Assembly: GCA_965153455.1 (NCBI GenBank)
Contig: OZ234498.1
Span: 19,220,001 to 19,284,000 of the forward strand
Reading direction: 5' to 3'
Source of the DNA: Sphagnum compactum
Lineage: Eukaryota > Bryophyta > Sphagnopsida > Sphagnales
Length of the DNA stretch: 64,000 nucleotides
The position numbers and the translations under genes were made by a program. Under the pieces are notes generated by a model. It was not told where the DNA came from and did not search any database. It was given only the letters and a program-made list of their open reading frames with translations. This document shows, piece by piece, positions 45,277 to 58,139 of the stretch (position 1 is its first letter; each line of letters starts with the position of its first letter).

Positions 45277-48200
45277 ATAAATACAACCCTTACATATGCA
45301 TAAACTATGAAACCATCATCTACTCACCTAGTAATTATCTATTTTCTTACCTATCTACCTATATATGAGACTTATTTCTCACAAAATTGGTTACCAAGGT
45401 GAAACCAAATATTGACTCGGTTAAGGTTCATCCACAACTGAATAATGACGGGCATCGAGTGCATGGTGCGTTGGTGGGTGCTGGTGCACTGTGCCCGCAG
45501 ATCCTCACCTTTGGACATTGTAGTCCATAAGGATTGTTTTCATCTTGCCCAGCAGCAAATTGAGCAGAGACCCTATTTCTGAGTACCTAACCATTTGATC
45601 CAGGTAATTTTTTTGAGGGGGCATGATTCCAATCTATTTAGGTTTCTAAACATTCCTCACGTTTCATCTTTGCAACAGTAAAAAAGGTTTGGCTGAACTT
45701 CTTGTACAACAAGGCACCACAAACACGCTGGCCCTGCCAGTAGATAAGATGTTGTACATCTACCTACTCTGGCCACACTCTGAACACCAAAACAATCCGT
45801 TCCAATCTAAACAGTCTAAACAATTTCACCAAAGACACCGGTTCACCGAATGTGAAACCGGTTCTAATAAGGTAAAACTTCCAAAAGTTGGACCCAATGC
45901 GATAGTCCCTGTGAGGGCAGGGCCCAACATACAGGGCAAAGTGTGGGTTGCAGGTTCGAGCAGCTTTAACAATGTCATTATTTATCACATCTAATTTTAA
46001 TTTTAAATGTTTGGTGGGGATAATTTTTGGGTCATTTATGTCGGCACATGACCTCATCAAGTTCTTTAGTTGTCAGTCACACTTTCATCATGCCAGTGCA
46101 TTTCTGGCAAAAGAAGCAAAGCGGATAGTCCTTTGCAACCTAAGTATGTAAATAAATAGATTTAGTCCTGGCCGAACTCCCAAGGCCTTCAGGACTCAAC
46201 AATATATGCAAAATGATGGTGCTGACTCACTCCACACAACCTTCTCAATCTCCACCTAACAGAGGAGGCTTTCCATAATGTGATTTGTTGGCCTTTGCCT
46301 ACCAAAGGCAAGGATATTGTGTTTAGATCCGTTATCGAGTATAGTAGCTTAAGGGATTTTGGCCCCTAGGTCATAATAATAGGTCCATTTTTATACGAGG
46401 ATTTCTGAAAGATGATATTTTTGGCTTGTGTTGAAACTTGAGATTAGTTATAGAGTTATAAATATCTTGAAAGATTATATTTTTGCATGGTGAAATATTT
46501 GAGTTTCCATGACTCTTCTTCTTTTGCCTTAACATACTTTTTAACGTAAATGGCAAGGCCACAGTGTGACACACCCCTTGTTAATTATAGAAATATCCAG
46601 AATTGGATTCTTTTATTTGTTGTTATCTCTTTGAATTTGCCAAACCTTTAAGTGTAGGGCAAGATAAACTGATGCCAAAAAGAATTAGGCCAATAATTCT
46701 TGTAAATTAGATGCCATGCAAAGGGTTCTTTAGTGTAAAATATCCTCCACCTACTTTATGAAATGATGATTAGATTCTCTTTTGGAAGGTCCCCATTGAA
46801 AAGGTTATGCTCAATGTTTTTTTATCAACGATTTTTTTGACAAAAAAATGGGAAAAATGATAGAAAAAAGCCTAGTTATGGTTGTAACTTCCTTATACTT
46901 TATTCTTGAGGGACAATAGCCCTAATTTGTGTAGGGAGCTGACAAACATAATGCCTTACACTATGTAGGTGGATAACATGATATAGGTGATGATATAAGC
47001 ATCAAGCCGGTATAATATTTGATTATGAATTGTTGAGGCCAACATTTGGACTAGGTGTATAAGGAGTTGGCAACCATAATGCCTTACCTTATGTATGTGG
47101 GTAACATGATATAGGTGATGATATAAGAATCAAGCTAGTATAATATTTGATTATGAATTGTTGAGGTCAATATTTGGACTAGGTGGCCTTAATCCTAAAC
47201 CCTAATAGGCTATAGTTTTGGACTTTGAACTTCCATACCCACCAGGTCTTTTGTTGCTGCAGGGCTGGAATGAGTTGGAGGTGAGGCTACATAGTGAGAG
47301 AGTTGGAGATTTTAGGGTTTCAAATGACAATGATTATATACACGGTAGTAAAAGTTGATTCTCAAGATGTTACTGTTAGAAAAATATTATAATGTGTTTC
47401 ACATTATGCTGCCATGACTCACAAAGTGTGTGATTAATCCCAACATTAATAGTGATTATTTCTTTAGTTTGGGATGATTATTTGTTGTACTTGAAAGTGA
47501 AAATGGAAAGCATTTTGAAATACAATGAGTTTTTCACATATTGGTGATATTCATGTTCAATACTTGCTATTATTAATCTTTTCTCTACTTGTTACATTTG
47601 CTATACTATCCAAAAATTCAAATTTATTCATACACATCATAATGGTATGTAAAGTTGACAATTTGTCTGCTATGTTTAAAGTTCTAGAATTGCATTTGTT
47701 GGAGATTCACATAGCATTATTATATTTGAATGTGATAAACCATATTCTTGCCTAACATTATTAATAACATGTTGAAACTAATAACCAATAGAAAAAGTCC
47801 GCTGTCAAGGTGTCTTACCAGCATAATGCACAATAGAGAGCATAGCATCGCCCACTACAAGCATTGAGTCAAAATTACAGACCCCCCAATCCTACTGACC
47901 CACTTCAATGGAGTCCTAATTCTCAATTTCAATAGTTCCAATAGTGAATGCCCGGGGTTTAGGGTTTAGAAAAAGACAGACTGACCATAACACTAATGGG
48001 GAGGTAAATCTGCCATTAGGACACTAGAGCAGGAAGTGCATGGGAAAAGATAGGACATAAGTCCTTGCTTAGTTGCCCATACCAAGTGGCTAATGGCTAA
48101 TGTCATGGTTCAGCTAACAGAGGCCAATGATGACAGTTAAGAGTTTGAAGATGATAGCGCATCAAAAGTTCCCAACATTGCCTTTCCAGAGCGAACATTC

Positions 48201-48439
48201 ATGAACTTCAAATCTCTGGAGAGTTCCACTCAGCCTGCGAGGGGCACCAAGAATTTGCACAAAGCCCTGCTGAAACTCGGATATATTCAAGCTGTTTTAT
48301 CATAACACTAGTTCAAACACAACACCATCCCACCAAGAGCCTCATATCCACATCTGCTAGATAGCCTGATAAAAAGAGAGTGGGGTGCAAGTGAAGAATC
48401 AGCAAGTCAATCAAAAGTTGCTCATCATCACTACATTCC
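45277..48439. other. Gene-free stretch with a 128-bp duplication
   Basis: Contains a tandem duplication at about 46928-47183. A telo-box-like GGGTTTAGGGTTTAG lies near 47957. AGGTTCGAGCAGC near 45951 resembles a B box. No gene is recognised. Confidence 0.45.
46928..47183 (+). repeat. Tandem duplication, 128 bp unit
   Basis: Two copies share AACATGATATAGGTGATGAT and TATAATATTTGATTATGAAT, offset by about 128 bp. They differ at roughly one position in ten. Non-coding. Confidence 0.9.
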
Positions 48440-48860
48440 TCTGCATCTATGAGTAATCATGACATACATGAGTCAAATGTTCTTGTGGGCAATAGCCTTA
48501 TTGACATGTTTGACAATTGTGGGAGCATGGAGGACACACAGAGCGTACTGAACAAGAAGTGCACATGCAATATTATCAATTGGAATTCCGGCTTGTAGCC
48601 ATGCAGGCCTAGAAGACGAAGGCCACTTTGAGTTCATGTGTTCATTTTACACTATTTCATGCTGGCCCTTTACATGAGGAGAGCATTTTATTCACCACAG
48701 ATGCCCTGTGGGCCGGATTCTTGTGTCTGGATGTCCTTGCTTGGTGCTGGCACAGTATATAGTGATGTGGAGATGAGAGAAACACATTGCAAAAAAAGAG
48801 TGTTGGAGTTGGACCCGGCAATTGGACTGTGGGCTGCATGGGCTCTGTGTTATGATCTGG
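48440..48860 (+). pseudogene. PLS-type pentatricopeptide repeat (PPR) gene fragment with E motif, broken
   Basis: One frame reads NVLVGNSLIDMFDNCGSMED and then QSVLNKKCTCNIINWNSGL before an in-frame TAG near 48597, which is a recognisable PPR motif. After a frame change and probable deletion, 48638-48860 reads MPCGPDSCVWMSLLGAG, DVEMRETHCKKRVLELDPA, a typical C-terminal E motif. PLS-class PPR proteins are organellar RNA-editing factors. The stop, the frame change and the loss of most repeats and of any DYW domain mark this as a decayed relic. Its wording resembles PPR families expanded in seed-free plants (inference). Confidence 0.72.
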
Positions 48861-51723
48861 ATTTTAGGGCAATATTTTGCAACAGAGAAAGGAAAATGGG
48901 TGTGGAGCAACAGTTCAGGTGCACCTGAATTAAGGTAAATAGTGCTAGGTGAACTGCTTTGTAATGACCCGATGCAATGTTTCGGAGAGAGGATGATGAA
49001 CGGTATTGCAACCCCACTGATCAAAACACCATTAGCATTTGCATTGGATGCTAATACTGTGCAGTCTTATGTGACCTTTAAGAGCTTTGCAAATAGATCT
49101 AGCTTGAAATCTTGCTGAATTTATGAGCACTTAGGTGCCTGCAGGAACACATTTTGGGAGAACCCAGATCTGTTAATTGCTGTTCCTCTCTCAAACCTAA
49201 GTGCCTGCCTCAAAGGCTAGCTTCAAGTCAACACTCTGATCCTTACACCTCTCAAAACTTCTAGTATCAATGGCCCAATCTTCAGCTAGACCCTTAGCTA
49301 TGGGCGAGTTTGACACTATTCGACTTCTAAAGATGAGTTTGATACATTAAACAAACTCCTCAAAACTCCCATGCTTTTGGTTGAAAGTAACAAAACGATC
49401 TATGACAGAAATGTAGTCATAAGATACCGTCATACTACAGTTGCCATGAGAAATGTTGTTGGCCATAATGTACACATGGCTATAATAAACATGACATTTC
49501 AACTGAGGTTGTGCTGCATAACACTAGCACTTCTAATCAGAGCTCACACAAGTGCAGGCCATGACCTCCCATGTTGCAAACCTTGAAATTGTGAGTGTGA
49601 GGGGAATGTTCACACTAAGAAGTACTACAAATACCTCCTCCATGACATACTCCCATCCTCCCAGAATATTATCTCCCACACTGAGGTTCACATTTGACAC
49701 AAAAAAAACAGAAGAGATGATCAAGAAGATGCTTTGTCTCAAGATGTTCTGTTCACTTTTTCTCTTCATTACTAGAGATTTCCAATACATCTTTGGCAGA
49801 TTGCATACATATTATAGATTTACTTGCAAAGAGATGGTGCAACATGGGGTGTGAATTGAGATGGTGCACTGCAACATCTTCAGCATTACGGTCAACTTTG
49901 AAAGACAAAGCGAGCTCATAAATGCCTGCAGTGGTTGCTGAAAGTTCTCCCCCCAAAGAGGTTAGGGCCCTCTGACACCAACCACAACCTGCAGAAAGTG
50001 GATTGTATTATCCAGTATTTTGGAGACCATCCTTGGTCCCCAATCTCCAACCAAGCTATGGCAGCAAAAACAAGAGAAACCTTGCTCATTCTGAATTTGT
50101 TCTACCACAGACAGGCATGACAAAAACAGATTTTAGAGAATGCACCAGATGTTGGCTGGTAGAGGAGCAAGATCAGTAATAATTTAGGTTCCAGACTGAC
50201 TCCATCAGCATAAGAGTTGTGCTCACACTAGCCTAAACCATGAAGAACTTATCCTGTAGACAAATGCCAACAATTGACAGCTAGAAAGATAAAGAAGAAA
50301 AGTTTTGAACTCACCAAGAGAATGCCCAACTGGCACACAGCAGGGAAGAGTTCTCACATTGCAATGACCACCGAAGAAGACAAGAAACGACCAAATTGTG
50401 CAACCTTCAAGTCACAGGCACAACAAAGGCTTCACCCACAATCTGGACTCCACAAAGAATCAAAACAAGAAAAACAACTCCACTCAAAGGTCTCAACTGA
50501 CATCTTGCACACAAATGAACTCCAGATCCAAGTCAAAGTGAGAAAGAGAAACCTACAAGCAAAAGAATGGGATCCCCATTATGAATATGGCACTTTCTCT
50601 GGCTACTAATGGAGCAGAAACAACACATCACCATTTGGGTTGAAATCCTATATTTTTGAACCTACAGATGAAATCCAACCATTTGCCATGCAGAAGAAAC
50701 TGACAACAATGTCCATCTATGGATCATTGATTGTGGACAAAGAGCGCAGGACAATCTCCTACAAAAATGAACAACCAGTTCCAATACACTCGGGGTTTTC
50801 AATCCCTAGGGCCACTGACAATTTTACGTTCAAGTTGGATTGATGATCCCCAAGTTTCACATATAACAAACTTGGATTCCAGATCCTCTTCTTGCAAACT
50901 TCAAGTTGTAGTGCAAGACCGCAATCAAGAGCATGCAGAATAAAAAAGAACATTAGAAAGATCCAACTCGAGTTCAAAATTCAACCATTTCCAACAATCC
51001 AACTTTATTCTCATTTCATTTACAATTGAAGCAAAATCAGTTGTTTCTTTGCAAATAACCTGCATGTCTGCACATCTAGCGAGAAAACTCCACACATCAC
51101 ATTCAAGCTGTAACATTGATGTGAAATGAATCCTTGATTTCCCCTATGAAGAACAGGTGTCATTTTATGTACAACTCATCTGTACATCACTTGATAGAGT
51201 TGACACTGAAAAAAGGAAACTGCTCCCAGGGTGGATGATAAAGCAAATTAGTAGATCTCCTACAACAACTGACTGAGGAACCTATCAACTAACTCCCTTT
51301 TCAGAACTATCTGTTCCAAGTCCAGCTACTTTGCCTTGCCGCAACCTACAAATATTAGATGCAACCACAGAGGGGCTTCACACCTTCTAAGAATACAGGA
51401 GACAAAGGGATGCCATTCATCAACACACCTTCCTGTAAGTTGTGTTGCTCCAAGGCATCTAATGACTTACATGATTCTAATTGTACCAACCTTTGGTACA
51501 ACATTGGACTCCCCAATCTTCTGAAGGTCAGTGCATCAGCCAATTCCTCAGAGGCAAAAGGCCACTTCATCTTGGAGCTGCAACTCCAGAGGCAAAACGA
51601 AGGAACCACACAGTTCAAATAGAAGGAATACCTGCAGCTGTGGCATAAAATGAAATAATCTCACTGGAGAACCTAATTTTTACCAGGAACTGTACTAGTA
51701 ATATACCTATGACATATGTGGTC
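48861..51723. other. Spacer between the PPR relic and BBX; possible decayed ORF
   Basis: The plus-strand frame 50274-50843 stays open except for one TAA (50607-50609), giving about 190 codons, but matches nothing I recognise. The part nearest 51723 (roughly 51150-51723) is likely the BBX 3'UTR on the minus strand. A repeated GTGCCTGC motif near 49137-49207 is minor. Confidence 0.4.
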
Positions 51724-53255
51724 TTAAATGTCATAGTAGTTTCTTCTACGCTTCCCCAGAGGAGGTGAAGGAGGAGGAGAATTGTCAAGATGAAGATCAG
51801 GGACAGTAAATGCATCACCAAAATCTGGTACGAGAGCTACTTCCTGCTTCATGTTCTTGATGGGGCCAATCATCCTGGTGGATCTTGATAACCCAGAAGC
51901 AGTTGGAGGTGATGGTAACTTTGGAACCTCATGAAATGAGTCTTCATCAAATATGCTGAGATCAGCTATCCAATCAAAGTCTCCAAAAGTTGCAACATCA
52001 GCCTGCAAAAATCAAAACACGCATTTCATCATCATAAAAGTTCGCTTGGTATCTGTCAAACAGTTTCCACATAAAGATATTCACAAATTACACAGCATTT
52101 GTGTTCAGACATTACAGTAAACCATACTAAAGGCAAGGTTGTGTCACCAAAAATCCAACAACAAGAGCTCCTGTTGCCGGCTTACAGTATAAAAGAAACA
52201 GAAAAATCATGGCATGAGTAATTTACAACAGCACCACAAGTTACAACACAGTACCTTGGATGATCCCATGTTGGCTGCATTGCAGCCCTCAGCCAAATCT
52301 GCTAAGTTCAGTAACTCATCCACTCTCCAGTTAGATGCTGGCTCTGTCAGAGAATCTGTAATGCTATTCTTTCTTAGAAGCCCAGGGCTGCCCTGAGGCC
52401 CTGCACTGAGAGAAGTTCCCATGATTTCTCCTACTTTCGACACATAGCCTCCTTGAGTTTTCGATTGAGTAACAGGCTGGTAGGATGGTGCGGAAAGAGG
52501 TGGTTGAACGTTGCTAGGCGACCTGACACTCATGAATGGATTCATCCTACTAGGGGTAGAAATCATTTTGGAGGAAGGCACGCTACCCTGAGGCCTTTCT
52601 TCAGGAGCTGCTTCAGCTACCTCCTGCACAGTCACGGCCTTCAACGCGACTCTTATTCCTGGTATCAAAAATCGCTTATGGCTGGAAGAGAAAGAGTTGG
52701 CCGAGTGGATCGACAAATCGCAGTCACGGCAAAGGAGTGCTCTATCCTCCACACAGAAAAAGAAGCCAGACTTCTCCTACACACAAAAAAAGAGCATCCC
52801 CTCAGTCACGGTCTATCTCCACTGGAAAACAGAAAAAAACACATAAAACTGTCGCTATGAACGCTTTCAAAGGTGATCTGATTCAAGGTTCTCAACAAAA
52901 GTGAACAAGGCCTGGACTGCGAATTCATGCTCCCCCTCTATCCGCCCATGCTGTGTTCGCTGTTGCTAAAGACACTTCAGAAGAAAGAAGCTACGCGGCT
53001 CCCCGTCTTCGCTCCGACCACACGAAAGCATGAAACAAGCAGAGGATTTCGCAGAAAACCGTGTAGGAAGCAAACCTGGCAAATGTCACAGCGGGGAGCA
53101 TCAGTAGGCGCCATGAGTGGAACCCGCTGGTGCTTGTTGGCAAGCCTGTTGGCGGCATGCACTTTGGTGTCACAATCGGTGCACAACGCAGCTTCGTCGG
53201 CACAACAAATGACCGTGGCCTTCGTACTCTCACACACATCGCATTGGATCTTCAT
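51724..53255 (-). CDS. BBX24: Double B-box zinc-finger protein, STO/BBX24-like (group IV)
   Basis: Three exons, 53255-53076, 52776-52255 and 52002-51724, encode 326 residues. Introns are 299 and 252 bp. Both B-boxes have full metal ligands: C5, C8, C17, D20, C25, C28, H33, H42, and C56, C59, C68, D71, C76, C79, H84, H93. The first intron splits B-box 2 right after CDICQ. A WRVDELLNLADLAEG motif follows, then FGDFDWIADLSIF, a VP-type motif region (EVALVPDFGDAFTVPDL) and a C-terminal basic GKRRR nuclear signal. There is no CCT domain, so it is a group IV BBX (BBX18-25). These are nuclear transcriptional regulators of light signalling that interact with COP1 and HY5. The exact orthologue within the group cannot be fixed by eye. 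The ATG at 53255 is the first ATG in about 600 nt of leader. Confidence 0.9.
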
Positions 53256-53849
53256 CGAGCGCGCAACACAGCCCTTCTTCGCCTTTAGCTTTTCTCTTAG
53301 AATCCGAAACTCTTCTCCCTGCACTGGAAACCGCAACCGGGAAAACTGCTCACTTACTCTTCCAAGGAAAAAATTTCCCTCTGAAAAATCGTTCTCAACA
53401 ACACGATCAAGCACCAATCGAGGGACAAGGAAAACAAAAACTCGAAAGTTGGCTCGCTCTCCAAAGCTTTGGTCTGCAAAGCACCCAGGAGTAGCGACTT
53501 GCTTTGCTTCGATTCCCCGAAAAATGCTCTTTCCAGCGCCCACAAAACGACAGCAGAAAGAGACACACACGAAACCTTCGAATGGTCGTGGTATTCTTAA
53601 GGCAAAGTAGAAGCTTTCAGAAAACCCAAATCTGCTGCACTCACACAGGAAGGGAAATGGAGCAGAGAAAAAGTCTTCACAATCGATCGATCGCCTTGGA
53701 CCACAGAACTCCAAAATTTCGACAAAAAAGTTTGTAGAGAGAAAAAATAACCTTAAATTATTTGTTTCAGAAATCAATCAATCTGAAAGCTTTGATAAGC
53801 GGATTATTAGTTGCCTTCGCAAGGCGGCACAAATGCAAACCACCAGAGA
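53256..53849 (-). promoter_or_regulatory. Long AUG-free leader of the BBX gene
   Basis: On the gene strand no ATG occurs in any frame from 53849 down to the start codon at 53255. The frame of the BBX protein is also open, without stop, from 53777. AUG depletion over ~594 nt fits a long transcribed 5'UTR; transcription start is not known. ACGT cores that could bind HY5-type bZIPs lie upstream at 54064-54067 and 54195-54198. Confidence 0.5.
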
Positions 53850-54248
53850 CATGCTTAACAATTGATTCAAAGTCGCGAGGTCACCATCCAATCTTGGCAG
53901 TAAGAAGGATTCGGGTTGAAAGGCAAGAAGAGAGACAGGACCGCAAATGTGGTAGCTATAAGAGCAGCTCCATTGGTGCTCAGTATTTGACCCTGCAAAA
54001 ATATTTCTCACATCCAAGTTTAGCTATTTACTTTCTTACATCCTAGAGCTAGCACCTAACGCGACGTGTGCGGCGGTGTTAGGTTAATTCATAATGTCGT
54101 CATCAGATCACCTATATCCTTCGAAATCAGAGCGGAACGTAATCAGGAAACTGCCAGCTAATTACACACGCCCATTACGAATACCACAATGGACACGTCC
54201 GTTTCCATTGTTGTTTGCGTCCAAAGTTGGGTGCAGTTCGTATAGGGT

Positions 54249-54352
54249 AAGGGCCTGAGTAGAGGCCCTTCCATGATTTGAGATCTGTGCCTGAGGCCGG
54301 TAGGCCGAGGGAACAGGTAGAAAATCTCGGAAGGGCCTGTACTCAGGTCCTT
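54249..54352. ncRNA. Extended hairpin upstream of BBX (MIR-like or MITE)
   Basis: The outer arms 54249-54272 and 54329-54352 pair almost perfectly (22 of 24; AGGGCCTGAGTAGAGGCCCT against AAGGGCCTGTACTCAGGTCC). The inner part pairs again through CCTGAGGCC and GGCCGAGG around a short GGTA turn. The whole 104 nt would fold as one stem. It could be a microRNA-type precursor or a very short palindromic transposon; transcription is unknown. Confidence 0.45.
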
Positions 54353-57300
54353 GTCATGAGCTGGGATATTTTCACTTTTTAGAAATAGTGACAGGCTGGA
54401 GATCCGAGTAGAGCCTGCTTGGTACCTTCCACTCCGGAAGATCCCACTTGCTGAAAACAGGTTTCTTCTGGCAGGTAAGGGAGCTGAAAATACAAGGAAA
54501 TTTCCAGGCAGTGCTTTATGGCATATGACAAAGACCCTTTACCAATCCCAGTATTCGAAACCAACCACCGCCCTTGCCCAAACCGGATGTCATAACCAGT
54601 TGTTGAGGGGCGCCTCACATTCCGATTGGTTGGCTGGACCCTGGTTATAACTCATAACCTGTGTGTGCCTGGTGACCATAGCTCATGACTAGTTGTTGGC
54701 CCATAGTAGCCAGTTGTAGTATTCTTGGGTAATCGGGTACTAATTGAGGGACTGTCAAGGGGGAGAGCGGGTAATGGAGAAGAAATAGTTTCAACTAAGC
54801 TTGGTTGGCAAAATATTTTGGGAGAAGATGGCAATAATTGTTAGATCGAAAACTTATAAGTGGGCCCTAACAATGGATTTAGCGTTTAGGAACTATAATT
54901 CCAATAAGATTTCCTCAATTCAAAGAAGGTATTTGGTGACATTTTCGAAAGGGAGATGAACTAATTGATTTGTTGGGGGTGAATAATGGACGGAGGATAA
55001 CAAAGCGTACAGAAGCCCATTATTTTTCCCTGTGGGCTCTTGTCAGCAAGAAGGGGATGAATTTGTATGTGTGTAAAGAATGTAATATTTCTTTCATGAA
55101 GTGGCCAAGAAAATCATTTGCTTTGAAAGTTTTTTTTGTGTGGAAAAGCTGTTGAAAGTTTTAGCCCATTTGCGGAATGAATTCTGGTATCAATTGCAAC
55201 AACTTCTTCAGACGAATTTAATCAAAGCTCAGATTAGATAATAGAACACGATCTTAATGGATGATGCGTCAAAAGTGTAAGTGTGTGTGTGTGTGAGAAA
55301 AGTGTTCGACAGAAGGCCAGGAGGCTAGTTTTCTTACAGACAGCTGGGGGCTATGTGTGCCCAACAAGGGCGGCAACAGGAAGCTGTCACTGAAACTTCC
55401 ACTCAAACTTCAACACAGATTTCTGGCAAACTGACCATTGGTCAAGAGGAATCTCCAATCACACCAAATGTTAAGTGACTGGTAAGTCAATGTTAGGAGA
55501 GGCAAATTTGATTTGATTTGATTTGATTTGATATTTTTTGTGTTGCATTCATACTAAGAATGTTAGCTAATATCAAATCCTAAGTCAAATCCTACATGTC
55601 ACACAATGTTCCGTAAGTGCTAGACTAACATAAAATCTGGCCCCCAAAAAAGAAGAAAAGCATTGATTTTGAAATTAAAATGCAATATCAGGCGGGCAAC
55701 CCATAAAATGAGGTCAATGTTAAGTTAACACAAATGTTTTCTTATGTTCTCCTCACTATTCTTTGCACACATACGGTGTGAATCCATCATGAAAAGGGTA
55801 AATTATTATTTTTTTAAAATCTAAATTTAGCTTAACATTAACTTTGTGAATGAAAAGCAAAAAAGTTGACTAACGTTTAAGTTTGTGCTACCTAACATAG
55901 ATAACCTTTTTGTTTTATAATGTGATTTAGATATTAAACTACTTAGCATGATAGGTCTCTATACTACATGTGATTATAACTTAAGACATAAGAGAACTTA
56001 ATGACTATGATTTATAGGGGTTGATTGTGATTTAATTGATAAGCCAAGTTGAAATGACAAACACATTGGGAAAATATTTGAACAAAAGATTGGTGAATGT
56101 CTCTTACAGCCTTGAAGAGGTTTTTAAAAAAGTTGTATCTTTTAGAGCCTTGAAGATGGTCCCATTTGAGCCAACAACACAAAGGTCCACTTGTAAACAT
56201 TAAAATAACAATTTTTAACAAATACAGATTGAAATTCAAGAGAAACCATAAATTCAATTGTTCCAATCTTCATTTTAAAACAATAACTTGAAAATCAATA
56301 TTCAGAAGAAAACTATTGTGTCTATTTGCACATGATTATTTTGACCAACATGTGTCAAACTTAAAAGCGTGCAAATATGTCAAGATGTAATAATAACTTG
56401 GTGGGATGTTGATATTCAATGTGTAAGGGACATGATATCACCAAAAACATTTATGTCACATTTTTAAAACCTTAAATTTAGGAATAGACCCAAGTCTAAA
56501 GGGTGGGCCCTACTTTTGAGATTTAATAATAAGGGTTCTTCAATTTTAGAATTCATTAGTTGGGGTGCTTCTCAAATTCATAATTTTATTATTATAATGA
56601 ATTTCTTTGATTGGCCCATCACAAGAAATATTTGAAACTTTGGAGACTCCCAAAATTAAAATTTTCACCCTCATTTTAGAATTGGAGAAGAGCATAATTG
56701 TTTTTCACCCCCCTGCCCCCCCACCCAACACACATTCCTATGTTGACTCATTGGTTCCCATTCTCTAAAAGACAAACCAACAAACAAAAAATAACCCCCC
56801 TCCTTGCCACCCCTGTGTGATGCTCTTTTGCTTGTCGTTCGTGCTCCCACATTGCTGAGCTCCTCACACCACCTAACTCTGAACTTTGAACTATTTGTGG
56901 ATCCCATGATACATAGGGGTAGCACAGAGTCTCCTAGACTTGAATTGTTAACTAAATATAAACTAGCTAAGACAAAGCTAGGTTCCATCATTCCTTTGGG
57001 TAGGATATGATGTGATCAACAATTTTGTTTATTAATGAAATTGTATTATTCTTTTCGAGATTTTAGCCCTTCCACCTTCTAATACTTTTCCAAAACCTAT
57101 TATGAATAAACTAAACAATAAAATTATGAAAAACTTGAGATATTGATTTGGGCAATTTGACGTCAATATGTACACCTCATTGATATCGGTAATTGTTCAA
57201 GAATTGTACTTAAATGATGTTTGACCTATTTGAAGTTCATTGAATACTTCAAATTGAAATAAACTTCTTGTTAGAAAATCTTTTAATCCAAGCCTGAATG

Positions 57301-58139
57301 CAAGTGTAGAATTGGTCCGCATTCATGTTTGAGAACCTGAAGCCCGTTTTGCCACCAAAATTCCATAGAAGTCAAAAATGACATGCAAACGAGTCACCTC
57401 AACAGGAAGAGATCTTGGTAACTCGAATTGATTATGAAGACCCGAAGTAAAAGGGAAGAATGTGCATACCCACATAGGGTTGGAAGACCTGGTAGAATGT
57501 AAGCAAGAGATTATGTGTTGCTTGCTTTTACATCTTGGTGTACCTCATAAGAGGAATAGACTAGGCATAAGAATAGACAGCAAAATGGACAAAGCTCGTA
57601 TCATTGTGGAAAAATGAACCAACCAGGGAACTTGGTATATGGGATATATGCAAGGTCTAACTTGTTGTAGGAGATGTGGCAAAAAGGAATGAGAAAAAGA
57701 ATCACCATCCTTTACTAGGTATGTGAAAAGACTATTGATAAAGGGCTTGTTATAACACCCTGTTGGTATTGCTCAATGGACTGTATCAAAAAACTTCCCC
57801 CTAAATCTTTTAATCTTGTTAGCATGTGGGAAGATGGTAACCTTCACATAAGGTGAACTCATAATAGCTTTTATCTTTCAATAGCAACACTAATAGTTGA
57901 GAAAGAAAAAATGGAAGAAAATGACATATACATGCTAAGTGTCAAAAGCTGGATGGTCACAAGACAACAAGGAGGATGCACTTGGGTTAAACATTGTTAA
58001 CTTTTGACATGTAGAACAATGTCCTTGAGCAAGTTTACTTGATTTCATGAGTTCTAGATCTTCACTTTGCCCATAGGGAACACTCTTGGGTACAAGCAAG
58101 TGAGTTATTCAAAATGTCAAAACCATTCAACAACATCTG
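54353..58139. other. Gene-free stretch with simple repeats
   Basis: Contains a (GT)n run at about 55281-55294 and an (ATTTG)n pentanucleotide run at about 55508-55534. The rest shows no conserved coding segment, RNA gene or clear transposon end. Confidence 0.45.

Noticed and set aside
52927-53610. 227-codon plus-strand open frame
   Set aside because: It is antisense to the leader and first exon of the BBX gene, whose minus-strand B-box ligands are unmistakable.
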